The position numbers were made by a program, and so were the translations under genes. This document shows, one piece after another, positions 27,817 to 35,478 of a stretch of 64,000 nt of DNA (positions within the stretch are counted from its first letter, which is position 1; each line of letters begins with the position of its first letter). The DNA lies in NCBI GenBank assembly GCA_021785405.1, contig JAJYFF010000006.1, positions 21,640 to 85,639 on the forward strand. The letters are read 5' to 3'. The notes beneath the pieces are model-generated. The model was not told the DNA's origin. It made no database searches and saw only the letters and a program-made list of their open reading frames with translations. Source of the stretch: Pseudomonadota bacterium (GTDB lineage: Bacteria > Pseudomonadota > Gammaproteobacteria > Steroidobacterales > Steroidobacteraceae).

Positions 27817-28158
27817 TTAGATCGCGTCGGTGCCGCGTTCCCCGGTGCGGATCCGCACCACGTCCCGCAGTCCGAATACCCAGAGCTCGCCATCCCCGGC
27901 GCGACCGGTCCGCGCCAGGTTGCAGATCGCCTCGATGACCGGTTCGCCGATGGCGTCGTCGACCGCGATGTCGATTCTCGCGAGCGGCTGGCCTCGGGCG
28001 GTGCGCGCGCCCGCGCGAGCCGACGAATCGGCGGACTCCAGGTCGCCACCGTCCCCATGCACCTCGGTCACCGTGATGCCCTGGACGCCGAGATCCACGA
28101 TCGCGCGGCGTAGCGGTTCGAGCTTGAAAGGCCGTACGGTGGCGCTGATCAATATCAT
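27817..28158 (-). CDS. P-II-like protein with rebuilt T-loop
   Basis: A 113-residue P-II paralogue. The core is kept: VRPFKLEPLRRAIVDLGVQGITVTEVHG, TGRAGDGELWVF (B-loop) and RIRTGE (C-loop). The T-loop between residues 37 and 60 is replaced by an Asp/Ser/Ala/Arg-rich segment without Tyr51 or the GFGRQKG start, so it cannot be uridylylated at the usual site. In many gammaproteobacteria glnK-amtB precedes ubiK-comM; here this gene holds that place and amtB is absent. ATG 28158 has AGGA upstream and starts at the conserved core. Confidence 0.85.
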   Translation of the reverse strand: MILISATVRPFKLEPLRRAIVDLGVQGITVTEVHGDGGDLESADSSARAGARTARGQPLARIDIAVDDAIGEPVIEAICNLARTGRAGDGELWVFGLRDVVRIRTGERGTDAI

Positions 28159-28374
28159 CCATTCCTGTCCGATCGGGTCAGTTAATGGGAGCGCTTGCGA
28201 GCCGGTTTGCGAGTACCATCTTCCCGGTCGATGCAGCTTCCGTGCCATGCCCGGGATCCTTGACGATCAAGGGCTTGCGCGGTCCGCGGCCGTGGGACGC
28301 GCACCGAAGCGGGGCGCGCGGCGCGGGCGGTGCATTCACGGTGAGCGGCGCAACGGATGTTCACGGAGGTTCCG

Positions 28375-28632
28375 ATGAGTTTGACCGATTCGATCGCGCT
28401 CGATGAAATCGCGCGCCGGCTCGCGGAGGTGGTGCCGCAGCCCTTGCGGGCGCTCGCGCGCGATCTCGAGACGAATTTCAAGACGGTACTGCAGGCGCAG
28501 TTCGCGAAACTCGACCTCGTCACGCGCCAGGACTTCGACGTGCAGTCGGCGGCGCTCGCTCGCGCTCGCGAGCAACTGGCCGCGATCGAGACCCGGCTCG
28601 CCGAACTGGAAGCGAAGACCCGGTCCCCCTAG
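28375..28632 (+). CDS. ubiK: Ubiquinone biosynthesis accessory factor UbiK
   Basis: An 85-residue BMFP-domain protein (YqiC family): MSLTDSIALDEIARRLAEVVP, then a trimeric coiled-coil ending in RLAELEAKTRS. UbiK partners UbiJ (also in this window) in the cytosolic ubiquinone complex. ATG 28375 has GGAGG 5 bases upstream; an in-frame ATG at 28357 lacks one. It precedes comM, a common gammaproteobacterial arrangement. Confidence 0.9.
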   Translation: MSLTDSIALDEIARRLAEVVPQPLRALARDLETNFKTVLQAQFAKLDLVTRQDFDVQSAALARAREQLAAIETRLAELEAKTRSP

Positions 28633-28685
28633 GCGCGCTCCACGCCGGACGGGGCGTCGGACCGGCGCTTGCGCGAGGATCGACG

Positions 28686-30197
28686 ATGCGCCGCGCCGAA
28701 CTCAGCGCGACCCTGAGCCGGGCCCCGCTCGGGCTCGCCGCGCCGCTGGTGCGCGTCGAGGTGCACCTGGGCGCCGGTCTTCCGCAATTCGCGATCGTGG
28801 GCTTGCCCGAGGCGGTGGTGCGTGAGAGCCGCGAACGCGTTCGCGCGGCCCTCGTGAGTGCGGGGTTCGAGTTCCCGGCGGCGAGAATCACCGTCAATCT
28901 CGCCCCGGCGGATCTGCCGAAGGCGGGCGGGCGATTCGATTTGCCGATCGCGGTCGGCGTCCTGATCGCGACGGGCCAGTTGCCGCGCGGGTGCGCGGCC
29001 CAGCGGGAATTCTACGGCGAGCTGTCGCTCGGCGGTGAGCTGCGGGAAACGACCCAGTTGCTGCCGGCGCTGATCGCCGGCAGCGCCGCAGGCGCCGAAA
29101 TGATCGTGCCCGCCGCGAACTCGCTGGAGGCGAGCCTGGTGCCCGGCGCGAGGATTCGCATGGCGCGCGACCTGCCCCAGTTGCGCGCGGCGCTCCTCGA
29201 CCACGCGCCGCTACCGCCGCCACCGCCGCCCTGCCGCGTCGAGACGCCGCCGTTCGCGGATCTCGCCGATGTCCGGGGCCAGGCGCGGGCGAAGCGCGCG
29301 CTCGAGATCGCCGCCGGCGGCGAGCATGGCCTGTTGCTGATCGGTCCGCCCGGAACGGGCAAGACGATGCTCGCCCAACGGCTCGGCGGCATCCTCCCGC
29401 CCCTCGACGCGCAGGAGCGGCTCGAGGTGGCGAGCCTCGAGTCCGCCGCGGGCGCGCGACCCGGCGGCATCCCGGTGCGCCCCTTTCGCGCGCCCCACCA
29501 CAGCGCGTCCGTCGCGGCGCTGATCGGCGGCGGCTCGCGGCCGGGGGAGATCTGCCGCGCGCACCGCGGCGTGCTGTTCCTCGACGAGCTGCCGGAATTC
29601 CCGCGCAATGCGCTCGAAGCCCTGCGCGAGCCGCTCGAGAGCGGGACCGTCGTGATCTCTCGCGCGAAGCGCTGCTACGAATGGCCGGCGGCGTTCCAGC
29701 TCGTGGCGGCGATGAATCCATGCCCCTGTGGGTACCATGGCGATCCGCGCGGTCGCTGCCACTGTACCGCCCAGCAGATCCGCCGCTACCGCGCGCGGGT
29801 CTCCGGCCCGCTGCTCGACCGGTTCGACATCCACGTGGAGCTCGCGGTGCCCTCGGCGGCCGAGCTCGACGACGACGCGCGCGGCGCGGCGGTCGCCGAT
29901 CGCAGCGTCGAGGTTGCCGCGCGAGTCGCCGGCGCACGGCGCGTGCAGATCGAGCGCCAAGGCAAACCCAATGCGCGGCTCAACCCGGCGGAGCTCGCGG
30001 AGCACTGCGGTCTCGATCGCGTCGGTGCCGCACTCGCCGCGCGCGCGTACGAGCGCCTCGGTCTGTCGGTGCGGGCGCACCAGCGGGTGTTGAAGCTCGC
30101 GCGAACCTGCGCCGATCTCGCCGGTTCGCCGCGGGTCGAGGCGACGCACCTCGCCGAGGCGATTTCGCTCCGGGCGCTGGACCGACCGGCCGCGTGA
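28686..30197 (+). CDS. comM: YifB/ComM-family AAA+ helicase-like protein
   Basis: A 503-residue Mg-chelatase-like AAA+ protein. The N-terminal Lon-like domain (VEVHLGAGLPQFAIVGLPEAVVRESRERVRAA) precedes Walker A GPPGTGKTM, Walker B GVLFLDELPEF, a Cys cluster (MNPCPCGYHG, CHCT) and the sensor region. ComM is a hexameric branch-migration helicase for integrating transforming DNA. Competence genes are not otherwise visible here. Confidence 0.94.
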   Translation: MRRAELSATLSRAPLGLAAPLVRVEVHLGAGLPQFAIVGLPEAVVRESRERVRAALVSAGFEFPAARITVNLAPADLPKAGGRFDLPIAVGVLIATGQLPRGCAAQREFYGELSLGGELRETTQLLPALIAGSAAGAEMIVPAANSLEASLVPGARIRMARDLPQLRAALLDHAPLPPPPPPCRVETPPFADLADVRGQARAKRALEIAAGGEHGLLLIGPPGTGKTMLAQRLGGILPPLDAQERLEVASLESAAGARPGGIPVRPFRAPHHSASVAALIGGGSRPGEICRAHRGVLFLDELPEFPRNALEALREPLESGTVVISRAKRCYEWPAAFQLVAAMNPCPCGYHGDPRGRCHCTAQQIRRYRARVSGPLLDRFDIHVELAVPSAAELDDDARGAAVADRSVEVAARVAGARRVQIERQGKPNARLNPAELAEHCGLDRVGAALAARAYERLGLSVRAHQRVLKLARTCADLAGSPRVEATHLAEAISLRALDRPAA

Positions 30198-30215
30198 GCG
30201 GCCGGCTCGGATCGA

Positions 30216-30722
30216 TCACTTCTTCGCGAGCGATACCATGTAATTGACGGCTGCTTGAATCGTCGCGTCCGGCCAGTTCGTGCCACCGCGCGGCGGCATC
30301 GCCTTGTAGCCGTGCTCGGCGTGCTGGTAGAGCACCGGCAGCCCTTGCGCGATGCGCGGCGCCCACGCGGCCTTGTCGCCGGCCTTCGGTGCGCCGTTGA
30401 GCCCGAGCCCGTGGCACGACGAGCAGACCTGCTGGAACGCGGCCTCGCCCGTCTTCGGCACGGCCGCCGCCGGTGCGGACGGCGCGGCCGTCGCGGCCGT
30501 GAGCGCGGGATTGACCTGCCCCGCGACGGCTTCCTGGCCGAACGGAGCGATGTTGTTCTGCACCGCGCTGAGATAGGTCGCCTGCGTCATCTGGTCCTTC
30601 AGTTGCACTTGCCCGAGCGACCGGGCGAGCGCGAACAAACCGATCGCGACGATGATCAGAATCCCAAGCACGACGCTGAACGAGTTCAGAAAATGAGTAT
30701 CTGAGGCTTCGGCGTTGGACAC
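30216..30722 (-). CDS. Membrane-anchored cytochrome c5-type protein
   Basis: A 168-residue c-type cytochrome. An N-terminal transmembrane helix (residues ~14-36) anchors it, an Ala/Pro-rich linker follows, and the C-terminal domain binds one haem through CSSCH, with a Met ligand in YKAMPPRGG. It carries electrons in the periplasm, probably to a terminal oxidase. The start is GTG 30722. Confidence 0.9.
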   Translation of the reverse strand: MSNAEASDTHFLNSFSVVLGILIIVAIGLFALARSLGQVQLKDQMTQATYLSAVQNNIAPFGQEAVAGQVNPALTAATAAPSAPAAAVPKTGEAAFQQVCSSCHGLGLNGAPKAGDKAAWAPRIAQGLPVLYQHAEHGYKAMPPRGGTNWPDATIQAAVNYMVSLAKK

Positions 30723-30763
30723 GGTAACTCGCTGAAATTGACAAAAAAAGTGATTCTCGTTCG

Positions 30764-30769
30764 AGTATA
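30764..30769 (-). promoter_or_regulatory. -10 element for the cytochrome c5 gene
   Basis: TATACT on the minus strand, 41 bases before the GTG start, in an AT-rich stretch. No clear -35. Confidence 0.45.
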
Positions 30770-30918
30770 GCGAGAGCCGGCCGGCGACGGAATAGCCGGC
30801 AGCGCGCGACCGCCCGCGGCGTGCCCCGCCGGTGCGAGGGACTGCGGGGCACGGGTTAGAATTCCGCCATCCTGCCGGGGCCGCGCTGCTGCCCCTGAAC
30901 GCGGACGGGAGAGCTGCG

Positions 30919-31284
30919 ATGTTCTATGCCGTCGCCGCCGAATCGGTGCTGATCGTGCATCTGGCGTTCATCGTGTTCGTGATGCTCGGCGGCGCACTCG
31001 CGATCCGGCACCGAGGCTGGGCGGCCGTGCATTTGCCCGCGGCCGCGTGGGGTGCGTACGTCGAGCTCAGTGGCCGGATCTGCCCGCTGACGGCCTGGGA
31101 GAACGCGCTGCGGGTTCGCGCGGGGCAAGCCGGGTATCGGGGGAGTTTCATCGAGCACTACTTGCTCGCGGTCATCTATCCGGCGGGGCTCACGCGCGCG
31201 ATGCAGTTCGGGCTCGCGGCCCTGGTGATCGCCGTGAACGCGGCGGTGTACCGGCGCGTGCTCCGGCGCCGGCGAGCCCGATGA
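30919..31284 (+). CDS. DUF2784 membrane protein
   Basis: A 121-residue protein with three to four hydrophobic segments that fits DUF2784 (LIVHLAFIVFVMLGG, GAYVELSGRICPLTAWENALR, IEHYLLAVIYPAGLTR). The function is unknown. ATG 30919 has GGGAG upstream, and a -10-like TAGAAT lies at 30857-30862. It overlaps the next gene by ATGA. Confidence 0.85.
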   Translation: MFYAVAAESVLIVHLAFIVFVMLGGALAIRHRGWAAVHLPAAAWGAYVELSGRICPLTAWENALRVRAGQAGYRGSFIEHYLLAVIYPAGLTRAMQFGLAALVIAVNAAVYRRVLRRRRAR

Positions 31285-31820
31285 GCGTCTCGCGCCGGGC
31301 GGGCGCCCCGCCCGGGGCCGACATCGCGCGGGGTTTCGCACCGATCGGGGATCGGCGCGCGCGCTGGCTGATCGTCGGCAGCCTGCCCGGTCGAGAGTCG
31401 CTCGCGCGCCGGCAGTATTACGCGCAGCCCCGGAACGCGTTCTGGCCGATCATGGGCGCGCTGTTCGGCGCCGGCCCGGAATTGCCGTATCCCGAGCGCC
31501 TCGCGCGTCTCGTGCAACAGCGCGTCTCGGTTTGGGACGTCTGCGCCGCCGCGCAGCGATCCGGGAGTCTCGACACCGCGATCGTGCGCGCGAGCGTCGT
31601 GATCAACGACTTTCGCGGGTTCTTCGCGCGATGCCCGGGGATCGAAGCGGTGTTGTTCAACGGCGCGCTGGCCGCCGATCTCTATGCGCGGCTCGTGTTG
31701 CCGGCGCTCGACGGGCCGGCGCAGGCGCTGCCGCGCATCCGGCTACCGTCGACGAGTCCGGCGAATGCGTCGATTGCCTACGACCGCAAGCTGGCCTCGT
31801 GGCGCCGCGCGCTCGCCTGA
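31281..31820 (+). CDS. DNA-deoxyinosine / uracil-DNA glycosylase family
   Basis: A 179-residue base-excision repair glycosylase of the UDG superfamily (DNA-deoxyinosine glycosylase branch). The first motif [26 protein letters not shown] includes the N-terminal catalytic region, and the second LPSTSPANA is the DNA-intercalating loop. It removes deaminated bases such as hypoxanthine or uracil. It is translationally coupled to the DUF2784 gene. Confidence 0.88.
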   Translation: MSVSRRAGAPPGADIARGFAPIGDRRARWLIVGSLPGRESLARRQYYAQPRNAFWPIMGALFGAGPELPYPERLARLVQQRVSVWDVCAAAQRSGSLDTAIVRASVVINDFRGFFARCPGIEAVLFNGALAADLYARLVLPALDGPAQALPRIRLPSTSPANASIAYDRKLASWRRALA

Positions 31821-31861
31821 CCGGGACCGACGCCCAGTGGACGCGCCAAGGCTTCCGCGAG

Positions 31862-31867
31862 TACTAT
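31862..31867 (+). promoter_or_regulatory. -10 element for tRNA-Arg
   Basis: TACTAT lies 18 bases before the tRNA, followed by a GC-rich discriminator typical of stable-RNA promoters. The -35 is not clear. Confidence 0.45.
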
Positions 31868-31885
31868 CGCGACCCTCCGCGCAGG

Positions 31886-31962
31886 GCGCCCGTAGCTCAG
31901 CTGGATAGAGTGTCGGCCTCCGAAGCCGAAGGTCGTGGGTTCGAATCCCGCCGGGCGCGCCA
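31886..31962 (+). tRNA. tRNA-Arg (CCG)
   Basis: A complete 77-base cloverleaf with encoded CCA. The acceptor stem is GCGCCCG/CGGGCGC, the D stem GCTC/GAGT, the anticodon stem TCGGC/GCCGA with loop CTCCGAA, and the T arm GTGGG-TTCGAAT-CCCGC. The anticodon CCG (31920-31922) reads CGG arginine codons, which are common in this GC-rich genome. Confidence 0.97.
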
Positions 31963-32010
31963 TTCACGCAAAAATCCGTTCAGTGGCATCGCGCGTGGAT
32001 CCCGCCGGGC

Positions 32011-32394
32011 TCAGTCGAACTCGCCCCGCCCCGCCGGGAAGGTCTTCTCCCAGTTGCGACCGTCGATCGGGATCACCGTCATCGAGTCGACCGTGCCTTC
32101 GTCGAGACAGCGCGCATTCACGCTGTAGCCGTCCGGATGCGAGCGCGGGACGTAGAACGACTTGATCCCGCAATGCCGACAGAACAGATGATCGGCCGTA
32201 CCCGTATTGAACCGGTAGCTCTGGAGCCACTCGCGGCCGCTGATCAACTCGAAGCGCTCGGCCGGCACGATCAGGTGCAGGAACCCCGCCTTCGTGCAGA
32301 TCGAGCAGTTGCACTCCTCGACCTCGATACGCGCGGGCGCGAGCACCTCGAAGCGCACGCGGCCGCAGTGGCAGCCGCCCCGGTGGGTGATCAT
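32011..32394 (-). CDS. GFA/CENP-V family zinc protein
   Basis: A 127-residue protein of the glutathione-dependent formaldehyde-activating (GFA) fold. The zinc-binding cysteines are in GGCHCGRVRFE, CNCSICTKAG and FCRHCGIKSFY. Family members act on S-(hydroxymethyl)glutathione or are of unknown role. ATG 32394 overlaps the upstream TMEM175-like stop as ATGA. Confidence 0.88.
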   Translation of the reverse strand: MITHRGGCHCGRVRFEVLAPARIEVEECNCSICTKAGFLHLIVPAERFELISGREWLQSYRFNTGTADHLFCRHCGIKSFYVPRSHPDGYSVNARCLDEGTVDSMTVIPIDGRNWEKTFPAGRGEFD

Positions 32395-32981
32395 GCTCGA
32401 GTGCCTGCATCGGTCAGGCGGCGCTCGATGCGCCGGTCCGGCACGAACCACAGGCAAGCGACCAGCACGTACAGGGCGAGCGCCGCCCGCGGGTGGACGA
32501 ACGAGAGCGCGATGCCGATCGCGTAGATCACGATCGATATCAAGCCCTTGACGTCACGGCCCAAGGCCACGGCGAGCGCCGAGTCGCGTCCGGCCGTCGC
32601 GACGAGGCAGCGCGCGAGGTTGTAGTACGCGATCGCCGCCATCAGCAGCACGCCACCGTAGAGCGCGATCGGAGCGGATGCGACGTGGTTCTCGTCCATC
32701 CACGCGGTGACGAACGGAATCAGTGACAGCCAGAACAGCAGATGCAGGTTCGCCCATAGCGCGGCGCCGCTGACGCTCTGTGCCGCGTGCAGCATGTGAT
32801 GGTGATTGTTCCAGTAGATCCCGACGTAGACGAAGCTGAGCACGTAACTCAGGAAGGTCGGTACCAGTGCCCGCAGCGCGTCGAATCCGGTGCCCTGCGG
32901 CGCCTTCAGTTCGAGCACCATGATCGTGATGATGATCGCGATCACGCCGTCGCTGAAGGCTTCCAGTCGTCCTTTGGCCAT
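32391..32981 (-). CDS. TMEM175/DUF1211 family potassium-channel-like protein
   Basis: A 196-residue protein with about six hydrophobic segments. The first helix carries FSDG in RLEAFSDGVIAIIITIMVLELK, the signature of TMEM175 proteins, whose bacterial forms conduct potassium as tetramers of one six-helix repeat. It is coupled to the GFA gene downstream. Confidence 0.9.
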   Translation of the reverse strand: MAKGRLEAFSDGVIAIIITIMVLELKAPQGTGFDALRALVPTFLSYVLSFVYVGIYWNNHHHMLHAAQSVSGAALWANLHLLFWLSLIPFVTAWMDENHVASAPIALYGGVLLMAAIAYYNLARCLVATAGRDSALAVALGRDVKGLISIVIYAIGIALSFVHPRAALALYVLVACLWFVPDRRIERRLTDAGTRA

Positions 32982-33021
32982 CGCGCGCCCTCCCGGGATG
33001 TGGGACGACCGTGCGACGTGC

Positions 33022-33042
33022 GGCGCGGGGAACCCCCGCGCC
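33022..33042 (-). terminator. GC hairpin after the dsbA-like gene
   Basis: GGCGCGGGG pairs with CCCCGCGCC over a 3-base loop, 10 bases after the stop of the DsbA-like gene. There is no T-run, so it may be a weak terminator or an mRNA-stabilising end. Confidence 0.4.
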
Positions 33043-33051
33043 GTCGCCGGA

Positions 33052-33912
33052 TCAGTGCTTGTGCTCGAGCGCCGCGAGGTCGCTGACCAGACTCATCAGG
33101 CGTTGCTCGCCGCCCGCGGTCCCGACGTCGGCGACGTACTTGCCATTGACGACGAACGTCGGCACGCCGGTGATGTGGTAGCGCTCCATTTCCTCGTCGG
33201 CGTGCCGTAGATCGGTTTCGACCGTGAAGGAATGGTAGGCGTTCTGGAACGCCTGCGCGGAGACGCCGTGCTTGGTCACGAAGGCGAGCTGCATTTGCTC
33301 CGACTGCGCGTCGGTGCTCCCGGTCAACGGATCGTTGTTCACGTGGATCTCGTTGAAGATCGCCGTGTGCAGCTGATCGATCTTACCGAGGCTCTGCAGC
33401 GTGTAGTACAGGCGAGCGAGTGCGCGCTGACTCGGTCCCCACATCACCGGGATGCGGTAGAACGCGATGTACGGGGCCTTCGTCTTGAGCCAGGCCTCGA
33501 CGATGGGATCGAGCGCGTAGCAGTGCGGGCACGCGTACCAGAAGAACTCGATCACCTCGATCTTGCCGGGGGGCGCGAACGTCGGCTGCGTCGGCACGAG
33601 GCGCGTGTAGTTCACGCCTTCCTGCCACATCGACGGTCCGGAGAGCGACTCGGCCTGCGCGGTGCCGGAGACGGCCGCGACCGCCTCGTACAGCGGATTG
33701 TGCTCGCCGGTGTTGCCCTTCGCCTTTTCGACGGTTTCCGAGCGTTCGTTCAACTGCCCCACCGTGGAGGCCGCGATCGACATCGACGGAGTCTGAGTGC
33801 TCGCGGTAGTGCCGGTCGTGTTGGCCGCGCCACCGGAGGGATGCTTCGCGCACGCGGCGACGAGCAGGCCGAGTCCGAGCAGGCACGCGAGACGAGTCGA
33901 GCGCATCATCAT
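33052..33912 (-). CDS. DsbA-like thiol oxidoreductase lipoprotein
   Basis: A 286-residue periplasmic oxidoreductase. A lipobox (LVAAC, Cys21) marks it as a lipoprotein. An ~80-residue Thr/Ser/Ala-rich extension precedes the thioredoxin-fold domain, which has the DsbA active site FFWYACPHCY and the cis-Pro loop TGVPTFVVNGKY. It probably catalyses disulfide formation, possibly for the cytochromes. It overlaps cytochrome c4 by 4 bases. Confidence 0.88.
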   Translation of the reverse strand: MMMRSTRLACLLGLGLLVAACAKHPSGGAANTTGTTASTQTPSMSIAASTVGQLNERSETVEKAKGNTGEHNPLYEAVAAVSGTAQAESLSGPSMWQEGVNYTRLVPTQPTFAPPGKIEVIEFFWYACPHCYALDPIVEAWLKTKAPYIAFYRIPVMWGPSQRALARLYYTLQSLGKIDQLHTAIFNEIHVNNDPLTGSTDAQSEQMQLAFVTKHGVSAQAFQNAYHSFTVETDLRHADEEMERYHITGVPTFVVNGKYVADVGTAGGEQRLMSLVSDLAALEHKH

Positions 33913-34517
33913 CGTAACCCCTTCACGTAGTCGGCCACGTCACGCATCTGGTCGGGCGTCATGCGCTTCGAGATCGTGCGCATGATCGCGTTCGGGTCGG
34001 TCGCCCGCGCGCCGCTCGCGTAGTTCTGCAGCTGCGTGATCACGTAGGTCGCATGCTGCCCGCGCAGTGCCGGAATCTTGCCCGGCTCGTTGCCAGCGCC
34101 GGTCGGGCCATGGCAACCCATGCACGCGGGAATTTGCTGGGCGGTGTCGCCTCCCCGGTACAGCGCTTCGCCGGCCTTCCAATATCGCGGATCGGCTTGC
34201 AGACCGGTGTTGGGCAGGCTGTCGAAGTAGGCGCCCAGATCCTCCATGTCCTGTGGCGTCAGCGCGGCGACGTTCGCCGACATGATCGGATTCTGCCGCT
34301 TGCCGCTCTTGAAGCTCTGGAGCTGATAGGTGATGTACCCCGCGCCGAGACCGGCCAAGCTCGGCCATTGCGGATTCACGCTGTTGCCGTTCGCGCCGTG
34401 GCAGGCACGGCACACGACGGCTTTGGTGGCGCCCACCTGGGCGTTGCCTGCAGAGAGGGCCGTGCCGCCGGCGACCGCGCCGGCGAGCGCCATTCCGATG
34501 ATCAACAACCGCTTCAT
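33909..34517 (-). CDS. Dihaem cytochrome c4
   Basis: A 202-residue periplasmic protein with a signal peptide (cleaved near GTALSA), then two homologous cytochrome domains, each with one haem motif (CRACH, CMGCH) and a Met ligand region (NPIMSANVAALTPQD, NAIMRTISKRMTPDQ). Cytochrome c4 carries electrons to cbb3- or caa3-type oxidases. Its coupling to a DsbA gene and convergence on engB is a common gammaproteobacterial layout. Confidence 0.93.
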   Translation of the reverse strand: MKRLLIIGMALAGAVAGGTALSAGNAQVGATKAVVCRACHGANGNSVNPQWPSLAGLGAGYITYQLQSFKSGKRQNPIMSANVAALTPQDMEDLGAYFDSLPNTGLQADPRYWKAGEALYRGGDTAQQIPACMGCHGPTGAGNEPGKIPALRGQHATYVITQLQNYASGARATDPNAIMRTISKRMTPDQMRDVADYVKGLR

Positions 34518-34556
34518 GATGCGCTCTTCCCCATGCTGGACCAGACCGATTGAGGC

Positions 34557-34588
34557 CGTAAATTGTACACTACGGTCAATAATTTACG
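34557..34588. promoter_or_regulatory. Inverted repeat between cytochrome c4 and engB
   Basis: CGTAAATT (34557-34564) and AATTTACG (34581-34588) form a perfect 8-base inverted repeat with a 16-base spacer in the 85-base gap between the divergent genes. It could be an operator for a dimeric regulator acting on one or both genes. No regulator is suggested by the sequence itself. Confidence 0.4.
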
Positions 34589-34602
34589 TCCATACACCCA
34601 CC

Positions 34603-35205
34603 ATGTCGACCTACGCCAACGTGAATTTCCTGACAAGTGCGGCGACTGCCGGCCAGTTCGTCGCCGACACCGGCCGCGAGGTCGCGTTCGCAGGACGCTC
34701 CAACGCCGGCAAATCGACTGCGATCAATGCCGTGACGGGTCGGTCGCGGCTCGCGCGCGTGAGTCGGACGCCGGGCCGAACGCAGCTGATCAATTTCTTC
34801 GAGGTGGGGCCGGGCCGCCGGCTCGTCGACCTGCCAGGCTACGGCTTCGCGAAAGTACCCCACGCGGTGCGCGATCGCTGGCATGCGTTGATGCGGGTTT
34901 ACTTCGAGCGTCGCGAGTCCCTGGTCGGTCTGGTGCTGATCGTCGATGCGCGTCGCGGTCTGGGCGATCTCGATCGGGCGATGCTCGATTGGGCGCTCGG
35001 GCGCGACCGCCGCGCGCACGTGCTGCTCAGCAAAGCCGACAAGCTCGGCCGCCAGGAATCGGTGCGGGTGTTGCGTGCGACCGAGGCCGAGTGCGCCGGG
35101 ACCGGCATCGGCGTGCAGCTGTTCTCGGCGCACGAGCGGCAGGGCATCGACGCGGCGCAGGACGTGCTCGCGCAATGGCTCGAGGGCGATCGCGAACCGA
35201 CGTAG
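34603..35205 (+). CDS. engB: Ribosome biogenesis GTPase EngB (YihA/YsxC)
   Basis: A 200-residue TRAFAC GTPase needed for large ribosomal subunit assembly. G1 is GRSNAGKST, G2 RTPGRTQLINFF, G3 DLPGYGFAKV, G4 LSKADKL and G5 SAHERQG. ATG 34603 is followed at once by the conserved core. Its TAG stop abuts the T-run of a small-RNA terminator on the other strand. Confidence 0.97.
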   Translation: MSTYANVNFLTSAATAGQFVADTGREVAFAGRSNAGKSTAINAVTGRSRLARVSRTPGRTQLINFFEVGPGRRLVDLPGYGFAKVPHAVRDRWHALMRVYFERRESLVGLVLIVDARRGLGDLDRAMLDWALGRDRRAHVLLSKADKLGRQESVRVLRATEAECAGTGIGVQLFSAHERQGIDAAQDVLAQWLEGDREPT

Positions 35206-35247
35206 AAAAAAAAGCCCCGATGGTCGCGGTTAAGCAGCCACCGGGGC
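35206..35247 (-). terminator. Strong intrinsic terminator of the C-rich small RNA
   Basis: On the minus strand GCCCCGGTGG (35247-35238) pairs with CCATCGGGGC (35223-35214) over ten positions including one G-T pair, with a 14-base loop, followed by T8 (35213-35206). It works only in the polA direction; there is no T-run on the engB side. Confidence 0.9.
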
Positions 35248-35345
35248 AGACCAACCCGGCATGGGGATGACAAACCGGGTCAACCCGCTCAGGGAGAGGA
35301 GCGGGGAGCGATTGGGTCGCTCGCAGGATTAGAGGGGGCTGTCGC
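35206..35345 (-). ncRNA. Candidate small RNA with C-rich loops (Spot 42 / sX13 position)
   Basis: Read on the minus strand from about 35345, four consecutive hairpins are visible. First, GAGCGA/TCGCTC (35322-35306) has loop CCCAA. Second, CCCGCTC/GAGCGGG (35305-35284) has loop CTCTCCCT. Third, GACCCGG/CCGGGTT (35281-35253) has a loop containing TCATCCCCATG. The last is a 10-bp terminator with T8. No protein frame fits. The gene order polA, RNA, convergent engB is that of Spot 42 in E. coli, and C-rich loops recall Xanthomonas sX13. The 5' end is not fixed and may extend to ~35400. Confidence 0.7.
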
Positions 35346-35478
35346 CGGAAAGTTCCGAACGATTCGACGACGCGCGATCCATTGCCATAAGCCTATGAAA
35401 GAGCGCTGATTTTAGCCACGCACCGCGTCGCAACGGGAGCGATGGCCGGCCGCGCACCGGCCGGGCGGGGTCCGGGTC

